64,000 nucleotides of DNA, taken from positions 1 through 64,000 of the forward strand of contig CAOKWH010000009.1 in assembly GCA_948473085.1 (NCBI GenBank). The letters are read 5' to 3'. Under the pieces are notes generated by a model. It had not been told where the DNA came from. It saw only the letters and a program-made list of their open reading frames with translations, and made no database searches. Made by a program: the position numbers and the translations under genes. This document shows positions 61,270-64,000 of this stretch, in pieces; position 1 is the first letter of the stretch; each line of letters starts with the position of its first letter. This DNA comes from an uncultured Clostridia bacterium. Lineage in GTDB: Bacteria; Bacillota; Clostridia; Oscillospirales; Ruminococcaceae.

Positions 61270-64000
61270 TCCTCCACCTCCTGTACGCCGGTATTGGGAT
61301 GCAGCTTGCTGCCGGTGGAAAGATCAATGCTGTTGCCGGGTGTGCTAAGGCCCAGCTCATCCACCACGCCCATTTTATCCTCCGAACCGGCTATGCGGTG
61401 TACCGGGGAGATGACATAGGTGGAGAAGTGATCAATCTTCACGGCAATGGTACCCTGGCGGTTGCTGTTCAGCACGCCATAGTAGTCCAGCCTTTCCCGT
61501 TCCATGTTGTAATAGTGCCAGAACAGCTGTTCATTGGCATACCGGTGCCCCAGGCTGAGGTGCAGGGCGGCGGTGCCGGGCAGCGACCCATGATAGGGGA
61601 AGTACACCATCACGGTGCGGCTGATAATATCATCGTTGCGGCTGCGCTCATCTATCAGCGAATAGATGTCATCCTCCTCCGGCGAATCGAAGGACAGGCG
61701 GAAATCGTAAATTTCCCGCTGGGGGATTACCTTCTTCAAATCCGCCGCCTTAAATTCGATGGAATAATCGTTCCCCTGGAACACAATAGTCTTTTCAGGG
61801 TAGTTTTTCAGTTCCTCAAACACGCTGGAGGATACCCGCGGGTACTCATCAATCATAACCACAATCAAGTTGTCCGAGGTTTCAAAGTCAATATCGCTGG
61901 CTTCCAGAGGCTTGAGGTTTTTCATCCCCTCCTCCTCGTTGCGGTAGATGGTGAGCGAATACACCTTGGTAACTGTCTTATCGGGAGAGGTTACCTCGAT
62001 GCTAATTTCGTTCTCGCCATCCTCCAGCGCCTGGGAGTAGTTGCCATTGTAGTCGCCTATCTCCTTGCTGCCGGAGAGCACCCGTACAGTAGCCAGGGAA
62101 TCGGCCGGCCGGGGAATAATATCGATGGAATAGGTATCCTCGGTGGTGGCAATCTCGTACTCGGTTACAGCGGCCTTAAAGTCCGGCGTCATCTGGCCAT
62201 AATTGACAGTCAGGCGGCGCAGGTCGGCGTTGCTGGTCTTTTCTATCAGATTCTGGTTGGTAAATTCGATGGTATAGGTTTCCTTGGTTACACCGTCCTG
62301 GGCGGTTACAACAATCTCGACTTTCTCCTTGATTTTCAGCAGTTCAATCAAGTCGGAGGCCTGGCCGCTGGCCACCACATTGCCGTTTACCGTAATAGTG
62401 GCTGCGGGATGGTTGGCAGTGGCGGTGATGGTTACGCCTGGGGCGCCCTCTGCCACTGTGGCCGAATACTTGGTTTTGCTGGCAATAAACTGGGGCGAAA
62501 GTTTGCCCTCAATGTTGCCTGCCGTCAGGTTCTTCAGGCGGGCATCGTTGCTGGGGTCCTCCCGGGTAAGGGTAACCGAATAGGTTTTGGTGGTTTTGCC
62601 ATCCTCGGCAGTCACCAGCACCTCAAAGCGCTTGGGAGCCCCGGCGCCGTTGAGTTCAAACACCCGGGAGGTGGTGCCGCTGCCTATTACCAGCGAGGAG
62701 GAGGTAACACTGTTTTCACCAATGCGTATCACGGCATTGGGGTCGTTGGAGGTGGGGGTCAGGCTGATGCCCCGTGTCTCGTAGGGTACCGAAAGGGTGT
62801 AGCTGGTGTCCTCCGGGTTAAAGGCAAAGGTTTTAATCTGCTGCCCGTCCTGGTCCTTGAGTACCAATGTTTTCAGCAGGGCGTCGGTATTGGGCAAAGC
62901 CCGCTGCACCATCAGTACATATTCCTTCTCGTCCACTCCATTTTCTGCAGTAACTACAATATAGAAGGTGTGGCAGCCATCCTCTTTGATGGCACTGTCA
63001 CTCAGGGAAAGCACATCCAAAGGCTTGCTTTCTATACCGGGCTTCAGGTTGCCAGGGGTTCCATCGTTGCCCTCGTACAGATTCAGCACCAGGTGCTCCT
63101 CATTCTTTACACGATCGTAAACCTTGATATTATCCACATTGGGGTCGTTCGGTTCCAGGTTCAGCTTAATCTGGCTGGTGGAATAGGGCACCTGCAATGT
63201 GTAGGTATAGTTTGGCCCATTGGGCTTTAAGCCCGGCGTGTAGGCAAGGTCCTTGGATTCAATATCGGTCACCTTCATGGACTTGAGGGTGGCATCGTTA
63301 TTGGGGTCTGCCCGGTGGACTTTTACTATATATTCCTGTGTTGATTTTTCGTCTTCCGCCAATATATTGAATTTTACCTCCAAAACGCCATCTTTCGTTT
63401 CACTGAACTTCTTGCGCAGGTCTTTCAGCCACTGCTTGGCGGGATCAAAGACATTCATCCCCTCCAAGCCCGGTTCCGGAAGCACCTCTTTTAGCTCAGC
63501 GGCACTGTTGTTTGTTTCATACAGGACACGCAGGCGCTTGGTGGAATAGGGGACGAGGATATCGTACTCCTTGGTGTTGGGGTCAAAATTCTTGAGCAGG
63601 TTGTTGGCCGGCTTGGTAGCGTCGTCATCGGGCAGATAAAAGCCCAGCGACTTGAGTGTAGCGTCCGTACTGGGGGACAGCCGGACTATTTCCAGCTTAT
63701 AGGTGGTTTTAAAAGCCGGCCGCGGGTCCTGGGCGGTCACTGTTACAATAAGCTGGCGGACCTCATCCAAGTTCTGGAATTCAATTGCCTTAGTATTCGT
63801 ACCACTCCGAACCAAATGTGTTTCACTCGTTGTACCATTGAGATTCTGCACTTCAATCTTGATCTCTGTTTCAATACCTCTGATATCATCCAGCACAGGG
63901 GTAATTGTGATGGATTTGGTCTTGTAAGGGATCAGTACACGCTCACTCTCGCCTTTATACTCCAGCTTATTTTTGTCAAAACGCGTGGAATTGAAGGGGA
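61266..64000 (-). CDS. Large cadherin-like repeat surface protein, N-terminus beyond the window
   Basis: About 910 codons are visible and the frame is still open at the right edge. There are six tandem cadherin-like beta-sandwich repeats of roughly 95-130 residues, each beginning with a NDATLKSL-type segment and ending with VTAEDGxxxKTYxVxxxR-type sequence, for example DARLKNLTAGNIEGKLSPQF and VTAEDGKTTKTYSVTLTR. A separate C-terminal domain (about 220 residues) ends with IAVKIDHFSTYVIS, seen in other cell-surface proteins. The final residues read STGSKLHPNTGVQEVEE, a PxTG-like site with no hydrophobic anchor. The stop overlaps the sortase start. It is probably an extracellular adhesin or scaffold. 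Confidence 0.9.
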   Translation of the reverse strand, partial: PFNSTRFDKNKLEYKGESERVLIPYKTKSITITPVLDDIRGIETEIKIEVQNLNGTTSETHLVRSGTNTKAIEFQNLDEVRQLIVTVTAQDPRPAFKTTYKLEIVRLSPSTDATLKSLGFYLPDDDATKPANNLLKNFDPNTKEYDILVPYSTKRLRVLYETNNSAAELKEVLPEPGLEGMNVFDPAKQWLKDLRKKFSETKDGVLEVKFNILAEDEKSTQEYIVKVHRADPNNDATLKSMKVTDIESKDLAYTPGLKPNGPNYTYTLQVPYSTSQIKLNLEPNDPNVDNIKVYDRVKNEEHLVLNLYEGNDGTPGNLKPGIESKPLDVLSLSDSAIKEDGCHTFYIVVTAENGVDEKEYVLMVQRALPNTDALLKTLVLKDQDGQQIKTFAFNPEDTSYTLSVPYETRGISLTPTSNDPNAVIRIGENSVTSSSLVIGSGTTSRVFELNGAGAPKRFEVLVTAEDGKTTKTYSVTLTREDPSNDARLKNLTAGNIEGKLSPQFIASKTKYSATVAEGAPGVTITATANHPAATITVNGNVVASGQASDLIELLKIKEKVEIVVTAQDGVTKETYTIEFTNQNLIEKTSNADLRRLTVNYGQMTPDFKAAVTEYEIATTEDTYSIDIIPRPADSLATVRVLSGSKEIGDYNGNYSQALEDGENEISIEVTSPDKTVTKVYSLTIYRNEEEGMKNLKPLEASDIDFETSDNLIVVMIDEYPRVSSSVFEELKNYPEKTIVFQGNDYSIEFKAADLKKVIPQREIYDFRLSFDSPEEDDIYSLIDERSRNDDIISRTVMVYFPYHGSLPGTAALHLSLGHRYANEQLFWHYYNMERERLDYYGVLNSNRQGTIAVKIDHFSTYVISPVHRIAGSEDKMGVVDELGLSTPGNSIDLSTGSKLHPNTGVQEVEE

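Noticed and set aside
61299..63230. A 643-codon plus-strand frame opposite the cadherin-like repeats
   Set aside because: Shadow produced by repeated codon patterns in the real minus-strand gene.

Overview
The window looks like chromosomal DNA of a spore-forming, flagellated, GC-rich Gram-positive clostridium, most likely of the Oscillospirales type. The reasons are sporulation genes (sigK, spoIID, gerW), a low-GC-Gram-positive cell-wall and kinase gene set (class B sortase, PASTA kinase, DacF), strong GGAGG ribosome binding sites, and the classic Firmicute gene order remA-gmk-rpoZ-priA-def-fmt-rsmB-rlmN-stp-pknB-rsgA-thiN. The genus cannot be fixed from sequence alone. No rRNA, tRNA, CRISPR array, insertion sequence or prophage was seen.

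Layout. 1-1250: the 5' part of a flagellin gene (leftward) behind a consensus sigma-28 promoter, with a leader that resembles a CsrA target. 1469-6497: an SLC13-type transporter, sigma-K, an M20 amidohydrolase, a lipoprotein and an acetyltransferase. 6621-14407: a five-gene oligopeptide ABC transporter operon diverging from an S9 prolyl-oligopeptidase-like peptidase. The shared control region carries two excellent ARG boxes around two sigma-A promoters, so peptide import and peptide cleavage may be under ArgR control. 14512-21041: a rightward block with prmA-rsmE, an Imm1-like protein, a HAD phosphatase, a PhoP/PhoR-like two-component system and a cytidine-deaminase-like enzyme. 21119-28335: spoIID, a DUF1846 protein with a terminator-like leader, an XRE regulator, an aldo/keto reductase with two 4Fe-4S motifs, two small proteins (one Imm42-like), an acidic zinc-ribbon protein and efp.

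28516-50556 is almost entirely one long leftward housekeeping run: site-2 protease, scpA, scpB, DUF2953, gerW, dacF, rluB-like, a small unknown gene, yicC, remA, gmk, rpoZ, priA, then a cluster of perfect palindromes, then def, fmt, a membrane zinc peptidase, rsmB, rlmN, PP2C phosphatase, PASTA kinase, rsgA, thiN, and a tail with yqeG and an endonuclease IV-like gene. Several customary members of this order (coaBC, rpe, spmA/spmB) are absent. 50764-54258 holds pduL, a family-4 uracil-DNA glycosylase, a PRK06851-like protein whose P-loops look lost, and an esterase.

54314-64000 is again about motility and surface: chemoreceptor, FapA (DUF342), CheY-like regulator, a soluble protein resembling the MotA cytoplasmic domain, flgC, flgB, a class B sortase and a very large protein of cadherin-like repeats that runs off the right edge. 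The repeat protein, sortase, flgB and flgC are so tightly packed that they should form one transcript. The repeat protein ends in a PxTG-like motif with no membrane anchor after it. This adhesin/sortase/flagellar-rod arrangement, the palindrome cluster at 40087-40416, the ARG-box control region and the flagellin leader are the most unusual things seen here.
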